A stretch of DNA of 64,000 bases from Halopseudomonas pertucinogena (lineage in GTDB: Bacteria; Pseudomonadota; Gammaproteobacteria; Pseudomonadales; Pseudomonadaceae), in contig NZ_BMNN01000001.1 in assembly GCF_014646575.1 (NCBI RefSeq), forward strand, positions 248,001 through 312,000, written 5' to 3'. The position numbers and the translations under genes are program-made. Positions 9,136 to 18,371 of the stretch are shown piece by piece (position 1 is the stretch's first letter; every line of letters starts with the position of its first letter). The notes under the pieces were generated by a model. That model searched no databases, was not told the origin of the DNA, and was given only the letters and a program-made list of their open reading frames with translations.

Positions 9136-10231
9136 ATGGAAATCAATCCGATTCTGAACACCATCAAAGACCTGCGTGGCCGCTCCGAGACCATCAGGGG
9201 GTATCTTTGACTACGATCACAAACGTGATCGACTGACCGAGGTAGAGCGCGAGCTGGAAGACCCCAGCGTCTGGAACGAGCCCGAGCGGGCCCAGAATCT
9301 GGGCCGCGAGCGCGCATCCCTGGCGGACATCGTCGGTACGCTGGACGACCTGAGTACCGGCCTGGACGATGCCTCCGAACTGCTGGAGATGGCGGTCGAG
9401 GAGGATGACGAAGGCGCCGTCGCCGACGTGACCGCCGAGCTCGCGCAGCTGCAGAAGCGCCTCGAGGCCCTTGAGTTCCGCCGCATGTTCAGTGGCGAGA
9501 TGGATGAGAACAATGCCTGCCTGGATATCCAGGCGGGGTCCGGCGGTACCGAAGCCCAGGACTGGGCCAACATGCTGTTGCGCATGTACCTGCGCTGGGC
9601 CGACCATAACGGCTTCGAAGCCACCATCATGGAACTGACCGCCGGTGAAGTGGCGGGCGTCAAGGGCGCCACCATCCACGTCAAGGGGCCCTATGCCTAT
9701 GGCTGGCTGCGCACTGAGATCGGCGTGCACCGGCTGGTGCGCAAGAGCCCCTACGATTCCGGCAACCGTCGGCATACATCGTTCACCGCCGTGTTCGTGT
9801 CGCCCGAGATCGATGACAACATCGAGATCGAGATCAACCCCGCCGACCTGCGTGTGGACACATACCGCTCCTCCGGCGCCGGTGGTCAGCACGTCAACAC
9901 CACCGACTCGGCGGTACGGATAACCCACATCCCGACCAACACCGTGGTCAGCTGTCAGAACGAACGTTCCCAGCACGCCAACCGCGATACCGCCATGAAG
10001 ATGCTGCGGGCCAAGCTGTACGAGCTGGAAATGCAGAAGCGCACCGCCGCTTCCCAGGCCCAGGAGGACAGCAAGTCCGACATCGGCTGGGGCCACCAGA
10101 TCCGCTCCTACGTCCTCGACCAGTCGCGGATCAAGGACCTGCGCACCGGCATCGAAGACAGCGACTGCGATGGTGTACTTGACGGCGACATCAACCACTT
10201 TCTGGAAGCCAGTCTGAAACAGGGCCTGTAA
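9136..10231 (+). CDS. prfB: Peptide chain release factor 2 (programmed +1 frameshift)
   Basis: RF2 recognises UGA and UAA at the ribosomal A site and triggers peptide release. The gene is two joined frames: 24 codons from ATG at 9136 to an in-frame TGA at 9208, then frame +1 from 9209, giving 364 residues (E. coli RF2 has 365). The junction has the full recoding signal, an AGGGGG Shine-Dalgarno-like stretch 3 bases before CTT-TGA-C. The catalytic GGQ lies in [20 protein letters not shown], with Ser rather than the Thr of E. coli K-12 before GAGGQ. The stop-codon recognition loop reads SPY ([15 protein letters not shown]) where the usual motif is SPF. lysS follows, as in many proteobacteria. 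Confidence 0.97.
9196..9211 (+). promoter_or_regulatory. RF2 autoregulatory +1 frameshift site
   Basis: AGGGGG, then TAT, then the slippery CTT and TGA followed by C. This is the textbook RF2 recoding site: when RF2 is scarce the ribosome pauses at the poorly terminating TGAC and slips forward one base, aided by the internal Shine-Dalgarno pairing. It makes RF2 level self-correcting. Confidence 0.95.
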
Positions 10232-10240
10232 CGGCCCTGT
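10219..10240 (+). other. Hairpin spanning the prfB stop codon
   Basis: A perfect 8-bp stem (ACAGGGCC / GGCCCTGT) with a 6-base loop that contains the second and third stop-codon bases of prfB. There is no following T-run, so it is not a standard terminator. It may act as a weak terminator or 3' mRNA protector. Confidence 0.4.
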
Positions 10241-10289
10241 CAGCATCGACCCCCGCATTCCCCGTATTTTGAGTACCCAGGACACTGAA

Positions 10290-11792
10290 ATGAGCGAACA
10301 ACCGCTGAACGAGCATGCACTGCAAGAGGAAGAGAACCGGCTGATCGCCCTGCGCAAGGAGAAACTGGCCGCCGAGCGTGCGAAGGGGCAGGCGTTCCCG
10401 AATGATTTCCGCCGCGACAGCCTGGCCGGTGATCTGCAGAAACAGTATGCCGACAGCAGCAAGGAAGAGCTGGCCGAGGCCGGAATTGTGGTCAAGGTGG
10501 CGGGGCGCATCATGCTCAACCGGGGCGCCTTCATGGTGATTCAGGACATGAGCGGTCGGATTCAGGTCTACGTGGACCGCAAGGGCCTGCCGGAGGAAAC
10601 TCTCGAAGCGATCAAGACCTGGGACCTGGGCGACATCATCGCCGCCGAAGGCACCCTGGCCCGCTCGGGTAAAGGCGATCTGTACGTGCACATGACCAGC
10701 GTGCGCCTGCTGACCAAGTCCCTGCGGCCGCTGCCGGACAAGCACCACGGCCTGACCGACACAGAACAGCGCTACCGCCAGCGCTATGTTGACCTGATCG
10801 TCAATGAGGAGGTGCGCGACACCTTCCGCGTCCGCTCCCAGGTGATCTCCCACATCCGCCGCTTCCTCAGCGAACGTGGCTTCCTCGAAGTGGAAACCCC
10901 GATGCTGCAGACCATCCCCGGCGGTGCGGCAGCCAAGCCCTTCGAAACCCACCACAACGCCCTGGACCTGCCGATGTACCTGCGCATCGCGCCGGAGCTG
11001 TATCTCAAGCGGCTGGTGGTGGGCGGCTTCGAGAAGGTGTTCGAGATCAACCGCAACTTCCGCAACGAAGGCGTCTCCACCCGGCACAACCCCGAGTTCA
11101 CCATGCTCGAGTTCTACTGGGCCTATGCCGACTACGAAGACAACATGGACCTGACCGAGGAGCTGTTCCGCGAGCTGGCCCAGGCGGTACTTGGCACCAC
11201 CGACGTACCCTACGGCGACAAGGTATTCCACTTCGGCGAGCCCTTTGCCCGGCTGTCGGTATTCGACTCCATCCTCCAGTACAACCCGGAGATCACCGCC
11301 GAAGACCTGCGCGACATCGACCGTGCCCGTGAGATCGCGAAGAAGGCCGGCGCCAAGGTGCTGGGTCACGAGGGGCTGGGCAAGCTGCAGGTGATGATCT
11401 TCGAGGAGCTGGTCGAGCACAAACTGGAACAGCCGACCTTCATCACCCAGTATCCCTTCGAGGTTTCCCCGCTGGCGCGCCGCAACGACCAGGACCCGAG
11501 CGTCACCGACCGCTTCGAGCTGTTCATCGGCGGCCGCGAGATCGCCAACGCCTACTCGGAGCTCAACGACGCCGAAGACCAGGCCGAGCGTTTCCATGCC
11601 CAGGTGGCGGAGAAGGACGCCGGTGACGACGAGGCCATGCACTTTGACGCCGACTTCGTTCGCGCACTCGAATACGGCATGCCGCCGACTGCCGGCGAAG
11701 GCATCGGGATTGATCGTCTGGTGATGCTCTTGACTGATTCGCCTTCGATTCGGGATGTGATTCTGTTTCCGCATATGCGGCCTGAGGTTTGA
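10290..11792 (+). CDS. lysS: Lysyl-tRNA synthetase, class II
   Basis: Charges tRNA-Lys in the cytosol. It is a 500-residue class II enzyme with an N-terminal OB-fold anticodon-binding domain ([19 protein letters not shown], ~residues 65-85) and a catalytic core: motif 1 around [20 protein letters not shown], motif 2 [20 protein letters not shown], and motif 3 [13 protein letters not shown] near the end. The ATG at MSEQPLNE was chosen over a TTG seven codons upstream because it fits pseudomonad LysS. The extreme identity of the core to Pseudomonas LysS supports the taxonomic call. Confidence 0.97.
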   Translation: MSEQPLNEHALQEEENRLIALRKEKLAAERAKGQAFPNDFRRDSLAGDLQKQYADSSKEELAEAGIVVKVAGRIMLNRGAFMVIQDMSGRIQVYVDRKGLPEETLEAIKTWDLGDIIAAEGTLARSGKGDLYVHMTSVRLLTKSLRPLPDKHHGLTDTEQRYRQRYVDLIVNEEVRDTFRVRSQVISHIRRFLSERGFLEVETPMLQTIPGGAAAKPFETHHNALDLPMYLRIAPELYLKRLVVGGFEKVFEINRNFRNEGVSTRHNPEFTMLEFYWAYADYEDNMDLTEELFRELAQAVLGTTDVPYGDKVFHFGEPFARLSVFDSILQYNPEITAEDLRDIDRAREIAKKAGAKVLGHEGLGKLQVMIFEELVEHKLEQPTFITQYPFEVSPLARRNDQDPSVTDRFELFIGGREIANAYSELNDAEDQAERFHAQVAEKDAGDDEAMHFDADFVRALEYGMPPTAGEGIGIDRLVMLLTDSPSIRDVILFPHMRPEV

Positions 11793-11825
11793 CGCCGTAG
11801 TTTGTAGGCGTTGTCGTTCGTGCAG

Positions 11826-11994
11826 GGAAAGCGGATCAGGTTGGGTTGGTGGGTGGCGGGATTGGGGGCGGCCTCTGTGGGACACGCTGCGAGTACGTCC
11901 CTGTAAGCTCGCGGTTGCCATCCATGGCAACCGACGGTCCCACAGAGGCCGCCCCCAACCCCGCTTGCTCGGACGGTGGAGTGATCCGCTTTCC
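11826..11994 (+). repeat. Palindromic structured element, copy 1
   Basis: A 169-bp nested inverted repeat that could fold as a cloverleaf. The outer tip is 13 bp (GGAAAGCGGATCA with TGATCCGCTTTCC). Next is a 28-bp arm with one mismatch between 11856-11883 and 11937-11964 (contains GGCGGCCTCTGTGGGAC). The core has two hairpins: CGGTTGCCA/TGGCAACCG at 11912-11933 and a smaller one around 11890-11911. Short flanks are shared with copy 2 (GTGCAG on the left, GGAT on the right). It lies downstream of lysS in an ~530-base gap without genes. Copy 2 is the same element in opposite orientation with different arm sequences. No transposase is nearby. Confidence 0.85.
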
Positions 11995-12107
11995 GGATGG
12001 TTCGGTGTGCAGCAGTATTCAAGGCGGTAGTGGCGCAGGCATCAGTATAACGGTGATGCTGATGCATATTGATATTTGAAGCCTATCGCCCGGGCCGCGG
12101 AGTATCC

Positions 12108-12273
12108 GGAAACATTGATCCACTCCAAAGCTCGAAAGCGGGTCAGGTACTGCCCATCCCGGACCGTCGGTTGCCAGGGACGGCAACCGCGAGCTACATG
12201 GATGTACTTGTGCGTGTCCGGGATGGGCAGTACCTGACCCGACCACCCACCGATGTGCCCGATCAATGTTTCC
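12108..12273 (-). repeat. Palindromic structured element, copy 2 (inverted)
   Basis: A 166-bp element homologous to copy 1 in reverse orientation. The outer tip is a perfect 13-bp pair (GGAAACATTGATC / GATCAATGTTTCC). The arms are a perfect 25-bp inverted repeat (12139-12163 with 12217-12241, containing GGTACTGCCCATCCCGG). The core keeps the CGGTTGCC/GGCAACCG hairpin (12168-12189) and the second hairpin around 12192-12208. Arm and tip sequences differ from copy 1 on both sides together, so base-pairing is preserved. It ends 50 bases before the DUF1704 start. The ~113 bases between the copies contain no recognisable gene or signal. Confidence 0.85.
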
Positions 12274-12323
12274 CTGCACAATCAAAAAACACCGAGCACC
12301 AAGGCAGCAAGAGAGGACGCAAG

Positions 12324-13607
12324 ATGGCGGTAAAACAGAGCGAGCAGTATCAGCTGGTCATCCGCAGCCTGTCCGACCGCATCGTCGAGGCCCAGGCGCC
12401 CATCCGCGTGCTGGACGCGATCAAGTGGGACGATAGTATTCGCGATCAGTTCTTCAAGGATGGCTGCAGCAAACTGCCTGATATCGGTCCTGACTACTAC
12501 AAGCGCCGCCCGCTGAACTTCGACCCTGCCGAACGCCTGCAGACCTTCCAGGACATCGAGCGGGATATCACCCGCCAGCTCGGCACCTTCAACCCGGTCG
12601 GCCAGATCATGCGTCGCATGTGCCGGGAATACCGCATGGTGCTGCGCATGATCGAAGGGCGGGGCACCGCCGAGTTCGGGCGTATCTCCCAGGAGCTGTA
12701 TGGGTCTGCTTCCGATGCCTTCCATGCCGGGGACCCGACCATCACCGACCTGGGCATCATGCTCAGCGAGTCCCTGAGCAATATCGGCAATGATCTCGGC
12801 CATGAGCCCAAGACCATTGCCGCGCCCGAGGCGGTCGCGATTCTGCAGGGCGAGATGAACAAGGTCTTCCCGGACGATCAGGCGGTGCGGGTGTTCGAAT
12901 CCGACGGTATCGTTGCGGACGCTGCCGCCGGCGCTGATTACATAAAGATCCGCAGCGACGCCATGTTCAACCAGCGGGATCTGAAGATTCTCGCCGTGCA
13001 CGAAGGCTCGGTGCATGTGGCCACCAGTCTCAACGGTCAGCATCAGCCCATCTGCACCTTCCTTGCCAAGGGACCGCCGTCTTCCACCGTGACCCAGGAA
13101 GGCCTGGCGATCCTGATGGAGGTGGTCACCTTTGCCTCCTACCCATCGCGCCTGCGCAAATTGACCAATCGTACCCGGGCCATTCAGCTGGCGGAGTCCG
13201 GAGCGAATTTCCTCGACGTGTTCGGGTTCTACCGGGGCGAGGGCTACAGCGAGGAGGAAAGTTACAACAATGCCAGCCGGGTATTCCGTGGCTCCAGCAG
13301 CGATGGCTTGCCCTTCACCAAGGATCTGGCCTATCTGAAGGGCTTCATCCTGACCTACAACTATATTCAGCTGGCGGTGCGCCAGGGCAAGCTGCAGCAG
13401 ATCCCGCTGCTGTTCTGCGGCAAGACTACCCTGGAGGACATGCGCACCCTGGGTCAGCTGGTGGAAGAGGGGCTGGTAGTGCCGCCGCGCTATCTGCCCG
13501 AGCCCTTTGCCGACCTCAACGCATTGAGCGCCTGGATGTGCTTTTCCGGGTTTCTTACCAACCTAAGCCTTGATCGCATCGAGGCGGATTATGCCAACAT
13601 TCTCTGA
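12324..13607 (+). CDS. DUF1704 / QEGLA-motif protein
   Basis: A 427-residue protein of the DUF1704 family, often labelled 'flavohemoglobin expression-modulating QEGLA motif protein'. The signature TQEGLAILMEVVTF is seen near residue 256, with a putative metal-site HEGSVHVATSLNG about 30 residues before. The family resembles a tyrosine-carboxypeptidase/gluzincin-like fold (H-E...H pattern), so a metallopeptidase role is plausible but unproven here. The start at MAVKQSEQ follows a GAGAGGA site; the frame stays open upstream through the repeat element, which is not protein-like. The next small membrane gene starts 12 bases downstream. Confidence 0.85.
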   Translation: MAVKQSEQYQLVIRSLSDRIVEAQAPIRVLDAIKWDDSIRDQFFKDGCSKLPDIGPDYYKRRPLNFDPAERLQTFQDIERDITRQLGTFNPVGQIMRRMCREYRMVLRMIEGRGTAEFGRISQELYGSASDAFHAGDPTITDLGIMLSESLSNIGNDLGHEPKTIAAPEAVAILQGEMNKVFPDDQAVRVFESDGIVADAAAGADYIKIRSDAMFNQRDLKILAVHEGSVHVATSLNGQHQPICTFLAKGPPSSTVTQEGLAILMEVVTFASYPSRLRKLTNRTRAIQLAESGANFLDVFGFYRGEGYSEEESYNNASRVFRGSSSDGLPFTKDLAYLKGFILTYNYIQLAVRQGKLQQIPLLFCGKTTLEDMRTLGQLVEEGLVVPPRYLPEPFADLNALSAWMCFSGFLTNLSLDRIEADYANIL

Positions 13608-13618
13608 GGAGTCCTGCT

Positions 13619-13948
13619 GTGAGTGAGAAACAGGAAGTCAACAAGCTGCCGTATATCCTGACCGCCCTGGGGACCCTGTTCCTGACCATGGGCCTGTTGC
13701 ACTTCTACGGGTACCTGAACTTCGCCCGGGAAGAGGAAGGGTTGCTGGTTGCCGAGTTCAGTCTGGTGACCATCGGCTCCGCCGAAGAGGGCCAGCTCCA
13801 GGCGCGGGCGGCGGACCACGTGGCCGAATGCGTGGACGGGGTGATGATCCTGCACGACAGCCGTCACCAGGGGCTGTCCGGTCTGCTGGTCGACAGTCGC
13901 CAGCGGGTGGTGCGCTGCAACGCTCAATCCGTACCCGCTGTTCGCTGA
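13619..13948 (+). CDS. Small single-helix membrane protein upstream of ung
   Basis: A 109-residue protein starting with GTG and ending in a TGATG overlap with the ung start. One membrane helix near the N-terminus ([21 protein letters not shown]) is followed by a soluble region with two Cys (ECVDG and RCNAQ). It is not recognised as a characterised family. Its operon position behind the DUF1704 gene and coupling to ung are the only context. Confidence 0.65.
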   Translation: MSEKQEVNKLPYILTALGTLFLTMGLLHFYGYLNFAREEEGLLVAEFSLVTIGSAEEGQLQARAADHVAECVDGVMILHDSRHQGLSGLLVDSRQRVVRCNAQSVPAVR

Positions 13949-14631
13949 TGAGCGGGCGCGTGGTGCAATTGGCCGAGGACTGGAAGCAGGCGCTCGGCGA
14001 CGAGTTCGATCAGCCCTACATGCAACAGCTGCGGGCGTTCCTGCTTGAGGAAAAGGCCGCCGGCAAGGTGATCTTCCCGCCCGGTCCGCTGATCTTCAAT
14101 GCCCTGAACAGCACGCCGCTGAGCAAGGTGAAGGTGGTCATCATCGGCCAGGATCCCTACCACGGGCCAGGCCAGGCCCATGGGTTGTGCTTTTCGGTGC
14201 AGCCCGGAGTCCGCCCTCCGCCGTCGCTGCAGAACATCTACAAGGAGATCCACCGGGATCTCGGCTATCCGATTCCGAGCCACGGCTGCCTGCAGAGCTG
14301 GGCCGAGCAGGGTGTGCTGCTGCTGAACGCGGTGCTGACCGTGACCCAGGGCCAGGCCGGCGCCCACGCCAACCGGGGCTGGGAGCGCTTCACCTCGCGG
14401 ATCATCGAAATTCTGAACAGTGAATGCGAGCATCTGGTGTTCATGCTCTGGGGCAGCTATGCGCAGAAGAAGGGGCAGCACATCGATACGTCCCGCCATT
14501 GTGTACTCAAGAGCGTGCATCCCTCACCGCTCTCGGCGCACCGTGGTTTCATCGGTTGCGGGCATTTTTCCGCAGCCAATGCCTATCTGATGGAAAACGG
14601 TCGCGAGCCGATCAACTGGCAGCTGTCCTGA
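13948..14631 (+). CDS. ung: Uracil-DNA glycosylase
   Basis: Removes uracil from DNA, the first step of base-excision repair. At 227 residues it is a normal family-1 UDG. The water-activating motif [20 protein letters not shown] is near residue 60, LLLNAVLTV near residue 128, and the DNA-intercalating loop [13 protein letters not shown] near residue 191. The start overlaps the preceding stop (TGATG). The 3' end converges on the nitronate monooxygenase gene, with a 7-bp hairpin (GGCAGCT/AGCTGCC) across the stop codon. Confidence 0.97.
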   Translation: MSGRVVQLAEDWKQALGDEFDQPYMQQLRAFLLEEKAAGKVIFPPGPLIFNALNSTPLSKVKVVIIGQDPYHGPGQAHGLCFSVQPGVRPPPSLQNIYKEIHRDLGYPIPSHGCLQSWAEQGVLLLNAVLTVTQGQAGAHANRGWERFTSRIIEILNSECEHLVFMLWGSYAQKKGQHIDTSRHCVLKSVHPSPLSAHRGFIGCGHFSAANAYLMENGREPINWQLS

Positions 14632-14650
14632 GCTGCCGGCTGTCACCGAT

Positions 14651-15718
14651 TCAGCCCGCGCTGCCCGTCCCCAGCTCCCTAATCAGTTCGGCGATCAGCT
14701 CGGCTGCCGGCAGCTCTCGGGCAAGCGGCGCACCCATGCCCGCCCAGTGTGCTGCAAACTCATGGTTGCCTTGGGCGCTGGCCGCTGCATTCAGCTGCTT
14801 GGCGGCGTCGTAGGTCGCCGGGTAGCCGGCATGCAGCGGCGCGCCGGCCGCCTCCACGTGGCTGATCAAGCGGTTGACCATGCCCCGTGCCGGTCGGCCT
14901 GAGATGCCAGCCGTCAGTCGCGTCTGTGCGGCCCGCTCGCTCTTCAGCGTCTGACGATAGCCGGCATTGGCTGAAGCCTCCGGGCAGAGAATGAAGGCCG
15001 TGCCCAGCTGAGCAGCGGCCGCGCCCAGATCCAGCATGGCGCGAATACCCTGCCCATCCATGATGCCGCCGGCGGCGATCACCGGCAGGCTGCCGTGCTT
15101 CACCAGATGGCGTACCAGCACCGCAGTGCTCCACTGCTCATCCTCGTCGTCGGGATCGAACATGCCCCGATGGCCGCCTGCTTCGATGCCCTGGGCGACT
15201 ATCCCGTCGAGTCCGGCCTGTTCGATCTGCTGGGCCTCCCGGGGGCTGGTGGCTGTAGCCAGCAGGCAGATGCCGGCCTGTTGCAGCGCTGCGATCCATT
15301 CCTGCCGGGGCAGGCCGAAATGGAAGCTGACCACCTCCGGGCGCAGTTCCAGCAGCATCTGCAGCATCGCCTCGTTCTCGACAAAGCTCGGATAGCCGAC
15401 CTTCAGCGCGCCGGGCACGGCTGCGCCGAGTTCATCGAACAGTGGACGCAGATGGCTCAACCAGGCCGCTTCCCGGGCAGGCTCCGGTGTGGCCGGCGCA
15501 TGGCAGAACAGATTGACGTTGATGGGGCCGGTGGTCAGCGCACGGGTCTGCTCGATCATGCTGCGGGCCTGCTCCGTACTGCTGGGTCCCACGCCGAGGG
15601 AGCCGAGGCCGCCGGCGTTGGACACCGCGGCAGCCAGCTCCGGCGTGGCTACGCCCGCCATCGGTGCCTGAATGATCGGCAGGGTTACGCCAAGACGTTC
15701 GAGCAGGTCGGTGACCAT
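14651..15718 (-). CDS. Nitronate monooxygenase (2-nitropropane dioxygenase family)
   Basis: A 355-residue FMN-dependent TIM-barrel enzyme that oxidises propionate 3-nitronate or other alkyl nitronates. Seen are [20 protein letters not shown] and GGLGSLG at the N-terminus, the active-site region [14 protein letters not shown] with its His near residue 180, and the phosphate-binding [15 protein letters not shown] with ALDLG-type continuation. This pattern fits class I nitronate monooxygenases. It is followed on the same strand by no coupled gene; the HDOD gene lies 8 bases upstream and may share its transcript. Physiological substrate is not deducible. Confidence 0.88.
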   Translation of the reverse strand: MVTDLLERLGVTLPIIQAPMAGVATPELAAAVSNAGGLGSLGVGPSSTEQARSMIEQTRALTTGPINVNLFCHAPATPEPAREAAWLSHLRPLFDELGAAVPGALKVGYPSFVENEAMLQMLLELRPEVVSFHFGLPRQEWIAALQQAGICLLATATSPREAQQIEQAGLDGIVAQGIEAGGHRGMFDPDDEDEQWSTAVLVRHLVKHGSLPVIAAGGIMDGQGIRAMLDLGAAAAQLGTAFILCPEASANAGYRQTLKSERAAQTRLTAGISGRPARGMVNRLISHVEAAGAPLHAGYPATYDAAKQLNAAASAQGNHEFAAHWAGMGAPLARELPAAELIAELIRELGTGSAG

Positions 15719-15726
15719 GGGGCCTC

Positions 15727-16560
15727 CTAGTTCAGTAACTGCATGGCCGCTTCCATCTCGGCGGACAGATCCTCTTCCTCTTCATCGCTGGCGGGGTTGA
15801 GACCCAGCCGGGCGAAGGAGGAGATCTGCGTCCAGTCGAGCATGGCGTGGGGGTGTTCGGTACCGGCCACGCTCTGGAGCATGGCCACCTGGACAATGTC
15901 GGCATAGTCGACGCGGTCGGGGTTGCGGTTGAAGTCGATGTGCTGACTGGGTACGTGGCGCAGGGGCTGCGGAAAGTCCCAGGCCTCGAGAATCCGGTCG
16001 CCGATCACCGGATGAATCCGCTCGATGATGAGGTCCAGGGCGGTGGCGTCTTCCAGCAGCTGGCTGTTTTCCTCAGCGTAGCTGAGGATCGGCAACACGC
16101 CGATGAGGTGCACCAGGCCGGCAAGCATGGCCTGGTCGGACTTCAGATCGGTGTAATGACGGCACAGCACATGGCTGATACCGGCCACTTCGGTGCTGCG
16201 TGCCCAGACCTCGCGCATGCGTCGGTCAATGATATCGGTGGTGGCCTGGAACAGCTGGGCCATGGCCAGACCGGTAGCCAGGTTGGCGGTATAGACCACC
16301 CCGAGGCGGTTCACTGCCATGTTCAGATCGGTGATTTCCTGACGGGAGCGCAGCAGCGGGCTGTTGACCACCTTGATCAGCCTTGCGCTCAGCGCGGTGT
16401 CATTACTGATCTCCCGCGCCAGTTCGTTGATGCCGATATCGGGATTCTCGGCGGCCTCCCGGATGCGCAGAGCCACCTCGGGCAGGGTCGGCAGGATCAG
16501 CTGGTCGCGCTCGAGCGCCTGTATCAATTCATCCTGGATACGCTGGGCCAGATCTGTCAT
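15727..16560 (-). CDS. HDOD-domain signalling protein
   Basis: A 277-residue protein made mostly of an HDOD domain (residues ~20-220), a catalytically inactive relative of HD phosphohydrolases used in signalling and stress regulation. Typical features are the [32 protein letters not shown] start, [13 protein letters not shown], and HLIGVLPIL. The C-terminus is acidic ([15 protein letters not shown]). It sits between ygfZ and the nitronate monooxygenase on the same strand. Partner and signal are unknown. Confidence 0.85.
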   Translation of the reverse strand: MTDLAQRIQDELIQALERDQLILPTLPEVALRIREAAENPDIGINELAREISNDTALSARLIKVVNSPLLRSRQEITDLNMAVNRLGVVYTANLATGLAMAQLFQATTDIIDRRMREVWARSTEVAGISHVLCRHYTDLKSDQAMLAGLVHLIGVLPILSYAEENSQLLEDATALDLIIERIHPVIGDRILEAWDFPQPLRHVPSQHIDFNRNPDRVDYADIVQVAMLQSVAGTEHPHAMLDWTQISSFARLGLNPASDEEEEDLSAEMEAAMQLLN

Positions 16561-16575
16561 GTGATGCTTCCTTGA

Positions 16576-17547
16576 TCAATTTTCGGCGGCCTGGGCAGCC
16601 ATTAGCGAGTCGTAGGGCAGGGTGGCGAGTTGCAATGATGTCTCGTTGGCATCGCTGATGCCCAGTGTCGGCAATTCTGCCGCGTCAGTCTGCAGTACCG
16701 CAAGCAGTTCCATGCCCTCGTCGGCGCGGGCGGCGATGACTACCTCGCCCACCGCCTGGTTGCGGATGCGGTCGATGATGACCGTGCCGGGGGCGGGCAG
16801 CTGCTGCCCGTCCCCCAGCAGACGAAACATGCGTCGCTTGAGTTTACCCAGATACTGCATGCGCGCGACGATTTCCTGGCCGGTGTAACACCCCTTGCTG
16901 AAGCTGACGGCCCCCAGATGCTGAAGATTGAGCATCTGCGGGATGAAGCTCTCGCGGGTGGGGCCCTGTACCTGGCCGATACCAAGCCGGATCAGCTGCA
17001 GGCGCCAGGCGCTGGCCGCCACAGGCGCGACGTGCTCGGCCAGACGGCTGACGGCATCGCCTGCCAGCCCGGCCGGCAGCCAGAGTTCGCAGGTCTGCTC
17101 GGCCACGGGGAGGATGATGGCGCCGACGCTTTCAGCGACGTCCAGCGCGTCGGTACTGTCGCCCCACAGTGCCAGGCGCGTCCATTGCGCGGAGACATCC
17201 GCAAGGGTGACCTTGAAGAAGGCGGCATATTTGGCCAGATCCTGTTGCTGGGCCTCCATCACCTCGTGGTGGATGGCCAGCAGGTACTCCTCCTCGCTGC
17301 GCTTGTACAGCCGGAAACTGGACTGCATCCGGCCCTTGGGGTTGCAGCGGGCGCCGAGAGTGCTGCCGCCGGCCGCCAGGGTGGCGACATCACAGCTGAG
17401 CTGACCCTGCAGAAAACGGGTCGCGTCGGTTCCGGTAACGGACAGGATGCCCTCGTCCTCGATGATGGCCAAGGCAGTGGCGGGCAGCGGACCGGTCGAC
17501 TCTGGGGGAAACAGGGCAGAAAGATCGTTTGATGCTTGAATGGTCAC
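16576..17547 (-). CDS. ygfZ: Folate-binding protein YgfZ
   Basis: A GcvT-like tetrahydrofolate-binding protein that supports iron-sulfur cluster repair or assembly and tRNA modification enzymes. At 323 residues it carries the signature [17 protein letters not shown] near residue 214, whose Cys is essential in E. coli, and the N-terminal [16 protein letters not shown]. It is divergent from sdhE, as in Pseudomonas, where both serve respiratory or Fe-S/flavin enzymes. Start at MTIQASNDL fits the family. Confidence 0.93.
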   Translation of the reverse strand: MTIQASNDLSALFPPESTGPLPATALAIIEDEGILSVTGTDATRFLQGQLSCDVATLAAGGSTLGARCNPKGRMQSSFRLYKRSEEEYLLAIHHEVMEAQQQDLAKYAAFFKVTLADVSAQWTRLALWGDSTDALDVAESVGAIILPVAEQTCELWLPAGLAGDAVSRLAEHVAPVAASAWRLQLIRLGIGQVQGPTRESFIPQMLNLQHLGAVSFSKGCYTGQEIVARMQYLGKLKRRMFRLLGDGQQLPAPGTVIIDRIRNQAVGEVVIAARADEGMELLAVLQTDAAELPTLGISDANETSLQLATLPYDSLMAAQAAEN

Positions 17548-17680
17548 TGACAGCTCCGGGAAAGGGGTTGAACAGATTCGATGGCTACATGATAGGGGGG
17601 CGACTGCCGCTTGTCAGTGCCGGGATGCCTGGCGAAGGGTTATACTAGCGGCAATCATCAATCTTTTATGGAGACGGCGA

Positions 17681-17935
17681 ATGTCGGCAGAAGTGGACAG
17701 GAAGCGGTTGTACTGGCATAGCCGCAGGGGCATGCTCGAACTGGACGTATTGCTGGTGCCCTTCCTTGAAGAAGCCTATCCATCGCTGGATGAAGAAGAC
17801 AAGGCGCGTTACCGTCGCCTGCTGGAATGTGAAGATCAGGATATGTTCGGCTGGTTCATGCAGCGCGGCGAGCCGGAGGACCCGGATCTGCGGCGCATAG
17901 TGAGGATGATTCTGGACCGTGTACAACCCAACTGA
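17681..17935 (+). CDS. sdhE: Succinate dehydrogenase assembly factor SdhE (CptB)
   Basis: An 84-residue helical protein that helps attach FAD covalently to SdhA; first described as the antitoxin-like CptB/YgfY. The essential SRRGMLELD (RGxxE) motif is near residue 14 and the conserved DQDMFGWF segment lies further on. The start at MSAEVDRKR matches the family; the open frame continues 47 codons upstream without protein character. Its end overlaps the next gene by 17 bases, giving the usual sdhE-ygfX pair. Confidence 0.95.
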   Translation: MSAEVDRKRLYWHSRRGMLELDVLLVPFLEEAYPSLDEEDKARYRRLLECEDQDMFGWFMQRGEPEDPDLRRIVRMILDRVQPN

Positions 17936-18371
17936 CACCCTGCTGCTGCAGCGCCAGCCGTCCCGCTGGCTGGGCGCACTGGTGATCCTGACAACGGTGC
18001 TCGGCTGCGCGGCGCTGATCCACAGTGCGCTGTCGGCCTGGCCGACGCTGCTGTGCATGCTGCTGCTGGCCATGCACTGCCTGTGGATCTGGCCGCGTCA
18101 GGTCAGCCTGCGTCACGCCGATTCGGTCACCGGGCTGCGTTTCGACAGCGAAGGCTGGCATGTGCTTCGCCGAGATGGTTCGGAGAAGGGTGCCAGTCTG
18201 CTGGGCGACACCTATGTCAGCGCATTGCTCACTGTCGTACGGCTGCGCCAGCCGGGGCGCTGGCTGCCGGTGTCGGTGATCCTGCCGGCGGACGCGGCCA
18301 CCGAGGACTCCCTGCGCCGGTTGCGTCTGCGGCTGCGCTTCAGTCGCCAGCGCTGGGCGGCTGCAGAATAG
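17919..18371 (+). CDS. ygfX: YgfX (CptA) membrane protein
   Basis: A 150-residue protein with two membrane helices near the N-terminus (~residues 18-60) and a soluble C-terminal domain, matching YgfX/CptA, reported as a toxin affecting FtsZ/MreB and also as an SdhE partner. It starts with GTG inside sdhE. Its 3' end overlaps the convergent nadB by 32 bases, so transcription of one could affect the other. Family call rests on the sdhE pairing and the topology. Confidence 0.8.
   Translation: MYNPTDTLLLQRQPSRWLGALVILTTVLGCAALIHSALSAWPTLLCMLLLAMHCLWIWPRQVSLRHADSVTGLRFDSEGWHVLRRDGSEKGASLLGDTYVSALLTVVRLRQPGRWLPVSVILPADAATEDSLRRLRLRLRFSRQRWAAAE

Noticed and set aside
11826-12273. CRISPR array or integron attC interpretation of the repeat pair
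   Set aside because: Only two copies, inverted, with no spacers, cas genes or integrase; core sites of attC (GTTRRRY / RYYYAAC) are not apparent.
11793-12323. Small ORFs within the palindromic repeats
   Set aside because: They read through inverted-repeat arms and have no ribosome sites; the structure, not coding, explains the region.
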